NCBI RefSeq assembly: GCF_900110105.1
Contig: NZ_FOCL01000010.1
Location: 186,001 to 250,000 of the forward strand
Origin: Mucilaginibacter gossypiicola
Lineage (GTDB): Bacteria > Bacteroidota > Bacteroidia > Sphingobacteriales > Sphingobacteriaceae
Length of the DNA: 64,000 nt
Direction: 5' to 3'
This document shows positions 50,904 to 59,136 of the stretch, piece after piece. The position numbers and the translations under genes were made by a program. Below the pieces are notes generated by a model that was not told where the DNA came from, made no database searches, and worked only from the letters and a program-made list of their open reading frames with translations. Position 1 is the stretch's first letter, and each line of letters starts with the position of its first letter.

Positions 50904-53294
50904 TTATAATTCGGGCTGCTTTAATATCTTGCTTTCAAAAAACAACCGCTGCTCTTTAGGTAATTCATAAATTGCATTCTTGTTGCCATTAAGCTTATAA
51001 TCTTCATAAGTATCTATGTAGATTTCAGATATCGCTAATTCGGGAATTTTATCTTTAAATTCAATGGCAATCTTTCTCAAAAAAGTAAGATCAGCTTTGT
51101 TTAAAGTGTCAAGTTGACTGCTCAAAATAGCGTTAATCCAATCAACCAGCACATGTTGTAATTCATCGAATGAATGCTTTATATCTATCTTTAAAATTGA
51201 GTATGTATTATTCAATAAATACAAATAAGGAACATTTGAAAAAATTTTCCATATACTCACTCGATCTTTAAAGGACAATAATTTAAACTTACCTTTAAAA
51301 TTTTTCAGTCTATTGGAATCATCTTTTATATTGTAGTCACTTGAAAACCCTAAGGCTCCTCCCCACAATTTAAATAGTCTTATGTTTTTGGGGTTGATAT
51401 CAGATGCCGCTTCAAAATTCTCAAAAGCTTTTATACTAAATTTGCTATCCTTTTGTCGTATTGACAACCCAAATTGCCATTGCGCTAATTCTATATAAAT
51501 ATTTTCATTCATTGAATTGTACTCTATAGCCTTTTCAAATTTCGAGAAACTTTCAAAAAACAAATCTTCATCTTTCCTAAATATTGTAGCAAATTGTGCC
51601 AGGAAATTACCCCAAGCTAAATATAAATACTCTGATCCTTCCCCGTTTTTTTCCGCTTTCTCAAATATTTCAATACCTTTCAAATAAAACGATTCGCTAT
51701 TTTCAGTCTTGACTAATTGAGAAAAAGAAAGCGCCCCTAATGCAAAAAGCCTTTTTTTCTCAACAAATTCATCGCTGAATTTTAAGAAAAGGTTTTTTGC
51801 TTCTAAATATTGCTCATTAAGCATGTACAATCTAAACAGGATATTGCTATAATTTAATTTATCAATATTATGTTTTTCCCTTTCAAGAATAGAAAAAGCT
51901 TCTTTATATTTTTTTTGCTTGACTACCTCAAATAATATATTAAGAATCTCAGAAGAAATAAAAGTGTTTTCTAAAGTCTCGTATCTTTTTAATGACAGCG
52001 CTTTTTCAATAGCTTGAATTTCATATTGAAATTCTTTCTTTTCTATAGAACTCTCGCACTTCTCCAACAAATCACTAAACTTCAATTTTTTATCGGTTAG
52101 CTCATTTTCATCGTAGTATATAGCTAGAAAGTCAATAAACAAAGCAGTTATCCCTTCTTTATGCTCCCCTACTTCTATGCTAATTCTTAGCAGTGGCTCA
52201 TTAATATCATAAAGTTTATTACGTTTATCGGTTTGATCTGTAATTGCTTCAATCAATCGTTTGCGAACCAGTTCACTCAATTGTTTACTTAAAGACTTTT
52301 GATCGATAAAGCAGTTTTTAGAAATAATTGTACCTTGTTGTGGCTTTCTTGATAATGCGATATAACGTATAATTTTTTGCTGTTGCGGAGGAAGGTACCG
52401 GATATATGTTTCGTAATAAGGCTTTAAATCATTTATCGTTTTAATAAAATGATTAGAAAGTTTTGCAAGTGTATCGCTTTTCAAAAACTCATAAAAGGTT
52501 ACCAATAACCGATGATTACCTTTAACCAACTCGTAAATAGCCTTAACTTGCGCTTTTCCCTTATTTTTCAAATGCTCAACAACATCTGGTCTGTCATCAA
52601 GTTCAGCCAGTGACGTTAAAAAAAGAAGCGAATCTTTATAGGTTAATGATTTAAGATAGTATAAATTAAAAAAACCATAAAAAGGTCTGTCTTCCTTGTC
52701 AAAATCATCACTGATAGATTGGCTTGTTGCAATGATATTTATCCGCTTGTCTTGGTACATCCAGGCCCTCAGTTTTCCCTGCTCCTGTGTTCCTATCGCA
52801 TTAAGGATATCACCAAAATTTTCAGCTAAAATCAATAAAGGCTTATCGGCTATGTAATCTTCAATAATCCTTTCTGCAAAAGATACCTGTCCGGGGATAT
52901 TTGTGTCCTGGAGCTCTTCGAGTTTACTTTCTAAGGTATTTTTATCTATATCTTCCCATCTGATAAGTGCATAAAGTATTCTTATCAAAAAGTCGAAATA
53001 ATTTGCGACTCCGTATTCTTCCTCTGCAAAATATGCCACTACAAGCTGATCGTTTTTTATATAGCTCTGGCATCGATGATATAAAACTCTTAGTAGATGG
53101 GTCTTACCCATACCTCGCTGGCCAATAACCAAAATCTGTTGATTATTACCGTTTTTAACAATACCTTCTACTGATTTAAATAGATAGTTGGCAGCTGGGC
53201 TTCTGCCAACTAATAATTGTTCTAATATTTCAGGTTTTACGCTTTTTGCGCCGAAAGACAGTATCGTATTTATGCTATGTTGACTTTCCACCAC
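50904..53294 (-). CDS. Large P-loop ATPase with winged helix and TPR-like region (STAND-like)
   Basis: A 796-residue protein. Walker A 'GQRGMGKTHLL' is at residues 58-68. The Walker B-like strand 'PLLILAENF' (152-160) has Ala where the metal-binding Asp is expected, keeping the Glu. A sensor-like 'IIATSQS' is near 190, 'VKGNHRLLVTFYEFL' near 258-272, and a winged-helix-like segment is at about 303-350. The last 400 residues are helical with TPR-like pairs ('YLYLAWGNFLAQFATIF', 'NIYIELAQWQFGLSI', 'NIRLFKLWGGALG'). This order (NTPase, winged helix, helical repeats) is that of STAND sensors. I see no nuclease, TIR, protease or membrane effector. It overlaps the upstream ATPase gene by 25 bp. Function unknown. 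Confidence 0.72.
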   Translation of the reverse strand: MVESQHSINTILSFGAKSVKPEILEQLLVGRSPAANYLFKSVEGIVKNGNNQQILVIGQRGMGKTHLLRVLYHRCQSYIKNDQLVVAYFAEEEYGVANYFDFLIRILYALIRWEDIDKNTLESKLEELQDTNIPGQVSFAERIIEDYIADKPLLILAENFGDILNAIGTQEQGKLRAWMYQDKRINIIATSQSISDDFDKEDRPFYGFFNLYYLKSLTYKDSLLFLTSLAELDDRPDVVEHLKNKGKAQVKAIYELVKGNHRLLVTFYEFLKSDTLAKLSNHFIKTINDLKPYYETYIRYLPPQQQKIIRYIALSRKPQQGTIISKNCFIDQKSLSKQLSELVRKRLIEAITDQTDKRNKLYDINEPLLRISIEVGEHKEGITALFIDFLAIYYDENELTDKKLKFSDLLEKCESSIEKKEFQYEIQAIEKALSLKRYETLENTFISSEILNILFEVVKQKKYKEAFSILEREKHNIDKLNYSNILFRLYMLNEQYLEAKNLFLKFSDEFVEKKRLFALGALSFSQLVKTENSESFYLKGIEIFEKAEKNGEGSEYLYLAWGNFLAQFATIFRKDEDLFFESFSKFEKAIEYNSMNENIYIELAQWQFGLSIRQKDSKFSIKAFENFEAASDINPKNIRLFKLWGGALGFSSDYNIKDDSNRLKNFKGKFKLLSFKDRVSIWKIFSNVPYLYLLNNTYSILKIDIKHSFDELQHVLVDWINAILSSQLDTLNKADLTFLRKIAIEFKDKIPELAISEIYIDTYEDYKLNGNKNAIYELPKEQRLFFESKILKQPEL

Positions 53295-54514
53295 TCTTTA
53301 AAAATTTGATATTTAAATTTATAATATCTCTTACCTTCTATAACCTGCCTTATCAAGTAATGATCACTTAATAAAGTATAGAGACTTTGTTTCAATGAAT
53401 CGTTATTGTCGATATCTATTTTAGTATATAATAATTCTTCTTCAATAAAATGATCTTCTTTCGATAAAATATTTAAAATCTGCATCATTTCATCTTTTTT
53501 GTCTTTAGGATAATATATCTCCAGTCTGTCTATGAGTTGTTTAAAAGCTTTGTGCTGCTTTGTATCGTTTATAATTAATTCGTAAGCGGCCTCTATATTA
53601 TTCATCGTAATATTATAATCAAATTCTGTTTGTAATAGATTAAAAATGGTCGAAATATAAAACGGCAAGCCATTGCTCAATCCATATACCTTTTTCAAAC
53701 AAAGTTGTTTTTCATCAGCTGCAACATTGAAACCTGATAAGATAAAGCACTCACACAAGAAATCAGATTCATTTTCCGAAAAAGGTTTTAAACTAAATTC
53801 CTCCATTTCATTAGTCGGTTCGCCGGTATATTTAAAATCTTTCCGAAAAGTATTTAGTACCACTTTTATTCCAATGGAACCGCAATAAATGAATCTTATT
53901 CCTTTCTTTTCCAATACTTGCCTTCGTTCGCGAAGTATATCCAATAACTCAATTGCTTCTTCATGTTTACCCTCTTTATACCATTCCCATAACATTATAG
54001 GGAGCTCATCAAATATTAATATAAGCTTCCCGTTTGTTTTGGCTTGTGTATCGGCGATATCCTCAAGGGTTTTAAAAAATATATCCTTCCAGGATTTTTT
54101 ATATTCAGGTAAGTTCAGGCTGAATTTCGCACCTCCAATTTCTACTTCAGGAACAGAAAATATGTCTTTTATAAAGTTATAAGTCTTACTGAAATCGATT
54201 TGATGCCATTCTTTAAAATCCTTAAGTTCATTAATAAGTAGATTAATTACCTCGCCAAGATTTTGTTTTCCCTGAAATGAAAAGTATTTAGCTTTGAAGT
54301 TATCTTGCTTAAACTCTTCCGGTTGCAAATTTGAATTACATAGATAAGCAAGCTTAAGTAACAAAAGTGATTTCCCCATCCGTCGCATCTCTTCAACAGA
54401 AACACTTTGAGAGCGTAGCAATCTGAGAAGCTTTACAATGTCTTGTTCTCGCCCTGTAATTTGATTTTCAGGAATAGTACCTATAGTGGGTAATAAAGGA
54501 AAAGGTGTTTGCAT
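53270..54514 (-). CDS. Archaeal-type AAA ATPase with C-terminal winged helix
   Basis: A 414-residue protein. 'ITGREQDIVKLLRLL' (19-33) opens the AAA domain, the Walker A is the variant 'EEMRRMGKSLLLL' (41-53; the first Gly is missing), and Walker B is 'KLILIFDELPIML' (163-175). 'RFIYCGSIG' is a sensor-like strand. The C-terminal 80 residues look like a winged helix ending 'YYKFKYQIFKEWWK', as in archaeal-type ATPases often linked to mobile or defence loci. It is the first gene of a two-gene operon with a strong promoter and operator-like array. The DNA is clearly more A+T-rich than its neighbours. Confidence 0.72.
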   Translation of the reverse strand: MQTPFPLLPTIGTIPENQITGREQDIVKLLRLLRSQSVSVEEMRRMGKSLLLLKLAYLCNSNLQPEEFKQDNFKAKYFSFQGKQNLGEVINLLINELKDFKEWHQIDFSKTYNFIKDIFSVPEVEIGGAKFSLNLPEYKKSWKDIFFKTLEDIADTQAKTNGKLILIFDELPIMLWEWYKEGKHEEAIELLDILRERRQVLEKKGIRFIYCGSIGIKVVLNTFRKDFKYTGEPTNEMEEFSLKPFSENESDFLCECFILSGFNVAADEKQLCLKKVYGLSNGLPFYISTIFNLLQTEFDYNITMNNIEAAYELIINDTKQHKAFKQLIDRLEIYYPKDKKDEMMQILNILSKEDHFIEEELLYTKIDIDNNDSLKQSLYTLLSDHYLIRQVIEGKRYYKFKYQIFKEWWKVNIA

Positions 54515-54534
54515 GATAACATTCTTGACTTAAA

Positions 54535-54564
54535 CAAATATAAGACTAATTTATCATGCGACAA
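54535..54564 (-). promoter_or_regulatory. Promoter of the ATPase pair
   Basis: On the minus strand TTG (54564-54562), exactly 19 nt, then TATATTTG (54542-54535) is a full match to the Bacteroidota housekeeping promoter. The start codon at 54514 lies 20 nt downstream of the -7 element, giving a leader of about 15 nt. Confidence 0.85.
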
Positions 54565-54596
54565 ATTTATCTTACGATAAAAATATCGTAAGATAG
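54551..54596. promoter_or_regulatory. Operator-like array of three related sites
   Basis: Site 1 TTATCATGCGACAAA (54551-54565) overlaps the -33 element. Site 2 TTATCTTACGATAAA (54567-54581) follows 16 bp on. Site 3 is inverted (54582-54596). Sites 2 and 3 form a perfect 12-bp inverted repeat, 54568-54579 with 54584-54595. The placement suggests a repressor or activator acting on the ATPase operon; which protein binds is unknown. Confidence 0.65.
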
Positions 54597-54621
54597 ACTC
54601 AATTCAAAACCACCTAACTAA

Positions 54622-54652
54622 AAATGCCGATCGCAATAAACAATCGGCATTT
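54622..54652 (-). terminator. Terminator of dnaA
   Basis: A 10-bp stem AAATGCCGAT/ATCGGCATTT with an 11-nt loop lies 25 bp past the dnaA stop and is followed on the minus strand by a T-run. It separates dnaA from the ATPase operon, which therefore uses its own promoter. Confidence 0.8.
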
Positions 54653-54676
54653 CATATATTTTAAGAAGAGAATCCA

Positions 54677-56101
54677 TTAGCTCATTTTCAGCTTCTTCTG
54701 AATATCTGCTACGTAACCTTTAAATTTCTTATCGGTATCAATCAAATCCTCTACAGTTTGGCAGGCATAGATCACGGTTGAGTGATCGCGGCCGCCAAAG
54801 AAATGACCGATTGATTTCAATGAACTTTTGGTATGTGCTTTGGCCAGGTACATCGATATTTGACGGGCCTGTACAATTTCGCGTTTACGGGTTTGTGATT
54901 TAACCATTTCGATAGGCACTTCAAAATACTCGCAAACTAAACTTTGGATATACTCCATCGAAATTTCTTTAGATGAGTTCTTCACAAAGTTTTTCAACAT
55001 TTGTTTAGCCAGGTTCAGGTCAATCTCCTTACGGTTAAGGGTTGACTGTGCCAGCAATGACACCATGGCACCTTCAAGCTCACGAACATTATTGTCGATA
55101 TTGTGAGCAACGTATTCAATTACGTCGTTTGACAGGTCGATACCATCCTGGTAAATTTTATTTTTCAGGATAGCCATACGGGTTTCCAGGTCAGGAACCT
55201 GCAAATCGGCAGATAAGCCCCATTTGAACCTCGAAAGCAGGCGTTCTTCCAAACCAGCCAAATCCTTAGGCGCCTTATCTGATGTAATGATCAGCTGCTT
55301 GCCCGATTGGTGCAGATGGTTGAATATATGGAAGAAGAAATCCTGTGTTTTTTCTTTACCGGCAAAGTTATGCACATCGTCCATGATGAGTACGTCAATG
55401 GCCTGGTAAAAGTTAACAAAGTCATTAATATTGTTGTGCTTTAAGGCATCAACAAATTGTTGCGTAAATTTTTCGCATGATACATACAGTACCAGTTTAT
55501 CCGGTAGGGTGCGCTTAATTTCGTTACCAATAGCTTGTGCAAGGTGGGTTTTACCCAACCCAACGCCACCATAAATCATCAGCGGGTTAAAAGAAGTACC
55601 TCCTGGTTTAGCCGCAACTGCATAACCGGCCGAACGTGCCAGGCGGTTGCAATCACCCTCAACAAAATTTTCGAAGGTGTAGTTACGGTTAAGCTGAGGA
55701 TCTACATTCAACTTTTTAAGCCCGGGTATAACAAAGGGGTTTTTAATATCCTTGTTAATTGAAATAGGTATCGGCATACTCTGATGTTTTGAATCAGCGC
55801 CATTTCCGTTTGAAGGCATGTTAGTTGTGTATGGTTTACTTGATGATTGCTCAACAACTATATTATACTCTAAACGTCCTTCATCGCCCAATTGTTTCTT
55901 AATTGTTTTGCGCAGTAACCCTACATAGTGCTCTTCAAGCCACTCGTAAAAGAATAAACTTGGTACTTGTATGGTTAATACGCTTCCTTCCATCCTCAAA
56001 GCTTTTATCGGCTCAAACCAGGTTTTAAAACTCTGGGCCGGTATGTTGTCTTTGATGATCTGAAGGCAGCTATTCCAAACGTTCGTACAAGTTTTTTCCA
56101 T
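54677..56101 (-). CDS. dnaA: Chromosomal replication initiator protein DnaA
   Basis: A 474-residue protein. Domain I is at residues about 1-85 ('CLQIIKDNIPAQSFKTWFEPIKALR'), a linker follows, then the AAA+ domain with 'IYGGVGLGKTHLAQAIGNEI' and 'VLIMDDVHNFAGKEKTQDFFFHIFN', and domain IV with 'SIGHFFGGRDHSTVIYACQTV', the DnaA-box-binding signature. It starts replication at oriC. No dnaN or rpmH gene is adjacent, so the locus lacks the classical arrangement. Confidence 0.96.
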   Translation of the reverse strand: MEKTCTNVWNSCLQIIKDNIPAQSFKTWFEPIKALRMEGSVLTIQVPSLFFYEWLEEHYVGLLRKTIKKQLGDEGRLEYNIVVEQSSSKPYTTNMPSNGNGADSKHQSMPIPISINKDIKNPFVIPGLKKLNVDPQLNRNYTFENFVEGDCNRLARSAGYAVAAKPGGTSFNPLMIYGGVGLGKTHLAQAIGNEIKRTLPDKLVLYVSCEKFTQQFVDALKHNNINDFVNFYQAIDVLIMDDVHNFAGKEKTQDFFFHIFNHLHQSGKQLIITSDKAPKDLAGLEERLLSRFKWGLSADLQVPDLETRMAILKNKIYQDGIDLSNDVIEYVAHNIDNNVRELEGAMVSLLAQSTLNRKEIDLNLAKQMLKNFVKNSSKEISMEYIQSLVCEYFEVPIEMVKSQTRKREIVQARQISMYLAKAHTKSSLKSIGHFFGGRDHSTVIYACQTVEDLIDTDKKFKGYVADIQKKLKMS

Positions 56102-56536
56102 ATAGATATAAGTAAAATATTGATTTCCAACCCCCAGCGAAACAACTTTTGGCCTTGCTACGGAACATCGAATATTGCCAAAAAAAGCTTATAAAAAAAT
56201 TAAATTTTCACTTTTTTAACATTTGGCTTTTTACTAACAAATTCGATTTTTTAATGAAATTTTCGTATGGATAACATAATTTTTGGTATAAAAATCACAA
56301 TCCAAATATTTCTAAATTATTTTTTTCTTTTTTTGAAATTTCAAGAAAAAGAATAACAAAACCACGTGTTTCAACCCTTAGTTATACGCCAAAACACAGG
56401 CAATGTTTGGACCTTTTAAGCCGTTATTGCAAACAAAAAAATAACACACTGGTTTAGTGCCTTATAAAAAATAAAAACCAAGTTTTGCTGATTTGTGGCA
56501 CGCTATAAACACATGCAAGGAAGCCACACCACGATG
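56102..56536. other. 435-bp A+T-rich region upstream of dnaA
   Basis: The stretch is rich in A and T runs and holds no gene. It contains one near-DnaA box (TTATCCATA, minus strand, about 56267-56275) but not the cluster of boxes that would mark an origin. It must contain the dnaA promoter, which I cannot place. Confidence 0.45.
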
Positions 56537-58087
56537 CTAATACTCCCCAAAAACACCGCGCAGTACATCGGCGATCTCTCCCAGGGTTGCATAGCTTTCT
56601 ACCGAAGTTACGATAAAAGGAATTAAGTTTTCAGTGCCGGCCGCCGCTATTCCCAAAAGATGTAAACTTTTCTCAACATCTTCACTATTACGGGTAGCTT
56701 TTAGTTCCGCAATTTTCTCAGACTGCATTTTTCTAATAGCGTCATCTACTCTGAATACACTACCAGGAGCCTCTTCCTGCTGGGCAAACCGGTTAACGCC
56801 AACAATTACTTTTTCGCCGGTTTCTATTTCCTGCTGATATTGGTAAGCCGATGTTGCTATTTCCTGCTGAATATAATCCTGCTCAATAGCTTTCACCGCA
56901 CCTCCCATGGCGTCTATCTTGTCTATATATAATTGAGCGGCGGCTTCGATCTCATCTGTCAGAGCCTCTATAAAGTATGAACCGGCCAATGGGTCAACCG
57001 TATCGGTAACGCCGCTTTCAAACGCGATGATCTGCTGAGTACGCAAAGCTATTTTGGCAGCTGCTTCTGTTGGTAATGACAATGCTTCATCATACCCGTT
57101 GGTATGTAATGACTGTGTGCCGCCCAATACCGCGGCCATAGCCTGGTTGCTTACCCTTATAATATTATTAAGTGGCTGTTGCGCTGTTAAAGTAGAGCCA
57201 CCTGTTTGCGTATGAAAACGAAGTTTTTGAGCGCCCGGATCAGTAGCGCCGAGTTGTTGGGTAATATGCGCCCACATACGTCTTGCTGCCCTGAACTTGG
57301 CTATCTCCTCAAAAAAATTGCTATGACAGTTAAAGAAGAAAGAAAGCCGCTTGGCAAACACATTTATATCAAGCCCCTTATCCAACGCGGCTTTTAAATA
57401 AGCTTTGCCATTGGCCAATGTAAATGCAAGCTCCTGCACTGCGGTTGAGCCTGCCTCGCGGATGTGATAACCTGATATGGAAATGGTGTTCCATTTAGGC
57501 ACCTCTTTACTGCAGTATTCAAACACATCGGTAATGAGCCGCATGGATGGCGCAGGCGGGTATATATAGGTGCCGCGGGCAGCGTACTCCTTTAATATAT
57601 CGTTTTGTATTGTCCCGGAGATCTGCCTGAGATCGGCCCCTTGTTTTTTTGCCAGCGCAATATACATGGCCAGTAAAACAGGAGCCGTAGCATTGATGGT
57701 CATGGAGGTGGTAATATCCTTCAGCTCAATACCGGCAAACAGGATTTCCATATCCTTCAACGAATCAATAGCCACCCCTACCTTGCCTACCTCGCCTTCT
57801 GCAAGTGCGTGATCCGAGTCGTAACCTATTTGGGTAGGCAGATCGAATGCTACCGAAAGACCGTTTGTACCCTGGCTTAATAAATAATGATAGCGTTTAT
57901 TTGACTCTTCGGCGGTTGAAAAGCCGGCATATTGCCGCATGGTCCAGGGTTTGCCCCGGTACATATCTTTTTGGATGCCACGGGTAAAAGGGAACGCACC
58001 GGGCAATTCATTCATGTTTGAAGGTTCGGTATAAACCTCCTTTATTTCGATACCCGATGTAGTAACAATCTTTTTATCCGCAGCCAT
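56537..58087 (-). CDS. Methylmalonyl-CoA mutase large subunit, catalytic domain only
   Basis: A 516-residue acyl-CoA mutase. 'GKPWTMRQYAGFSTAEESNKRYHYLL' and 'GLSVAFDLPTQIGYDSDH' are the substrate-binding hallmarks, with 'RFHTQTGGSTLTAQQPLNN' and 'GGTQSLHTNGYDEALSLPT' further on. The chain ends before any cobalamin-binding domain (no DxHxxG), so B12 is carried by a separate small subunit that is not in the window. It interconverts succinyl-CoA and methylmalonyl-CoA. The chaperone GTPase gene meaB is at 34778. Confidence 0.93.
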   Translation of the reverse strand: MAADKKIVTTSGIEIKEVYTEPSNMNELPGAFPFTRGIQKDMYRGKPWTMRQYAGFSTAEESNKRYHYLLSQGTNGLSVAFDLPTQIGYDSDHALAEGEVGKVGVAIDSLKDMEILFAGIELKDITTSMTINATAPVLLAMYIALAKKQGADLRQISGTIQNDILKEYAARGTYIYPPAPSMRLITDVFEYCSKEVPKWNTISISGYHIREAGSTAVQELAFTLANGKAYLKAALDKGLDINVFAKRLSFFFNCHSNFFEEIAKFRAARRMWAHITQQLGATDPGAQKLRFHTQTGGSTLTAQQPLNNIIRVSNQAMAAVLGGTQSLHTNGYDEALSLPTEAAAKIALRTQQIIAFESGVTDTVDPLAGSYFIEALTDEIEAAAQLYIDKIDAMGGAVKAIEQDYIQQEIATSAYQYQQEIETGEKVIVGVNRFAQQEEAPGSVFRVDDAIRKMQSEKIAELKATRNSEDVEKSLHLLGIAAAGTENLIPFIVTSVESYATLGEIADVLRGVFGEY

Positions 58088-58091
58088 AAGT

Positions 58092-58622
58092 TTAGTATAA
58101 TTCTTCCATATCCTGCCTGATTAATCCCAGCGCTACATCATAAGGATTATCTTCAAGCTTACTTAAATGCACCAGGATAACCTTGCTTAGCTCAAGCGCC
58201 GATGTATCCGGTGGCAAGGCCTTTACAGCGTTGTTGATCATATTAATGGTATCATCTTTCACTCTTTTCACCACATTCCAAACCCGGGCACTTACATAAA
58301 TTTGCTGGGTAATGTTATGCTGAAATTCATTGCGAACTTCGTTAATAATAATGGCCTGCAATTCGGCGGCAGTATCGGCCGATCCGTTAAGGCGGATAAG
58401 CAAGCTTGCCGGGTTAACCCTTTCAATGAATAGCACAACCCTTTCATAGGCTTGTAACCGTAAAGGCAAGGTTTGATTACTGATAGTGCGTTTTAACTCC
58501 AATAATTGAATACTTTCAGATTTATCAAGGTATGGCTTAAATAGGTAAAAAGCGATGTACACAACGCCTAAGCCCGAAATAGTATACTTTATAATATCAA
58601 ATAAAAGAGAGAGAGTAGGCAT
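58092..58622 (-). CDS. Conserved membrane-anchored protein of unknown function
   Basis: A 176-residue protein with one N-terminal membrane span ('IIKYTISGLGVVYIAFYLF') and a cytoplasmic helical domain ('LLELKRTISNQTLPLRLQAYERVVLFIERVNP', 'NEVRNEFQHNITQQIYVSARVWNVVKRVKDD'). I recall similar proteins next to methylmalonyl-CoA mutase genes in other Bacteroidota but no function. It ends four bases before the mutase start codon region and is the first gene of that operon. Confidence 0.7.
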   Translation of the reverse strand: MPTLSLLFDIIKYTISGLGVVYIAFYLFKPYLDKSESIQLLELKRTISNQTLPLRLQAYERVVLFIERVNPASLLIRLNGSADTAAELQAIIINEVRNEFQHNITQQIYVSARVWNVVKRVKDDTINMINNAVKALPPDTSALELSKVILVHLSKLEDNPYDVALGLIRQDMEELY

Positions 58623-58684
58623 GTTTATAAATGTTATACAGGGGTCATAAAATTATGACATTAACAAAAATCTGCATTTTACGT

Positions 58685-58692
58685 TATATTTG
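58685..58692 (+). promoter_or_regulatory. -7 element of the Fe-S carrier gene promoter
   Basis: TATATTTG at 58685-58692 is a full match to the Bacteroidota -7 consensus; the -33 element is weak (AAC instead of TTG at 19 nt). It lies inside the longer reading frame that begins at 58690, which supports the later start at 58714. Confidence 0.5.
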
Positions 58693-58713
58693 TGTAGAAT
58701 AAATAAAAATAAG

Positions 58714-59061
58714 ATGAGTATAGCTGTTGAAACCGCTCCGGTTACTTTTACGCCGGGCGCCGTAAAAGAACTTTTTAAATTAAAAGACCAGCAGGAAATA
58801 AACGACGAATTTGGCTTACGTGTTGGAGTTGAAGGCGGCGGCTGTTCGGGCATGAATTATATTTTAGGTTTCGACATGAAAAAGGACGGCGACCAGGAAT
58901 ATATTATTGATGGAATAAAAGTATTTATGCACAAAGCCCACGGTTTATATCTTGCAGGCATGCAAATTGATTACCAGGATGGTTTAAATGCCCGTGGTTT
59001 TACTTTCAACAACCCTAACGCTGCCAGCACCTGCGGCTGCGGCTCTTCTTTCTCGGTTTAA
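58714..59061 (+). CDS. A-type iron-sulfur cluster carrier (IscA/ErpA/HesB family)
   Basis: A 115-residue protein with the three conserved cysteines: one in 'GVEGGGCSGMNYILGF' and two in 'ASTCGCGSSFSV'. It passes Fe-S clusters to target enzymes. ATG 58714 ('MSIAVETAPVTFTPGAVKEL') is preferred to 58690 because family similarity and the promoter both point to it. It stands alone, divergent from the membrane protein/mutase operon, without other isc or suf genes nearby. Confidence 0.93.
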   Translation: MSIAVETAPVTFTPGAVKELFKLKDQQEINDEFGLRVGVEGGGCSGMNYILGFDMKKDGDQEYIIDGIKVFMHKAHGLYLAGMQIDYQDGLNARGFTFNNPNAASTCGCGSSFSV

Positions 59062-59083
59062 ATTAAGCCCTGTTAAAATATTG

Positions 59084-59118
59084 AAGCCGCTTCATATTGT
59101 CATGAAGCGGCTTTTGTT
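59084..59118 (+). terminator. Terminator of the Fe-S carrier gene
   Basis: A 12-bp perfect stem AAGCCGCTTCAT/ATGAAGCGGCTT with a 6-nt loop is followed by TTGTTT, 22 bp after the stop codon. Confidence 0.85.
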
Positions 59119-59136
59119 TATAGTAGCGTTTCAATG

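Noticed and set aside
50904..54514. Phage or integrative element around the ATPase pair
   Set aside because: No integrase, transposase, tRNA attachment site or direct repeats are seen at its borders; only composition and context suggest acquisition.
56102..56536. Possible replication origin upstream of dnaA
   Set aside because: I find one near-match to a DnaA box (TTATCCATA) but no cluster of boxes and no dnaN; a strand-skew plot of the whole chromosome would be needed to place oriC.
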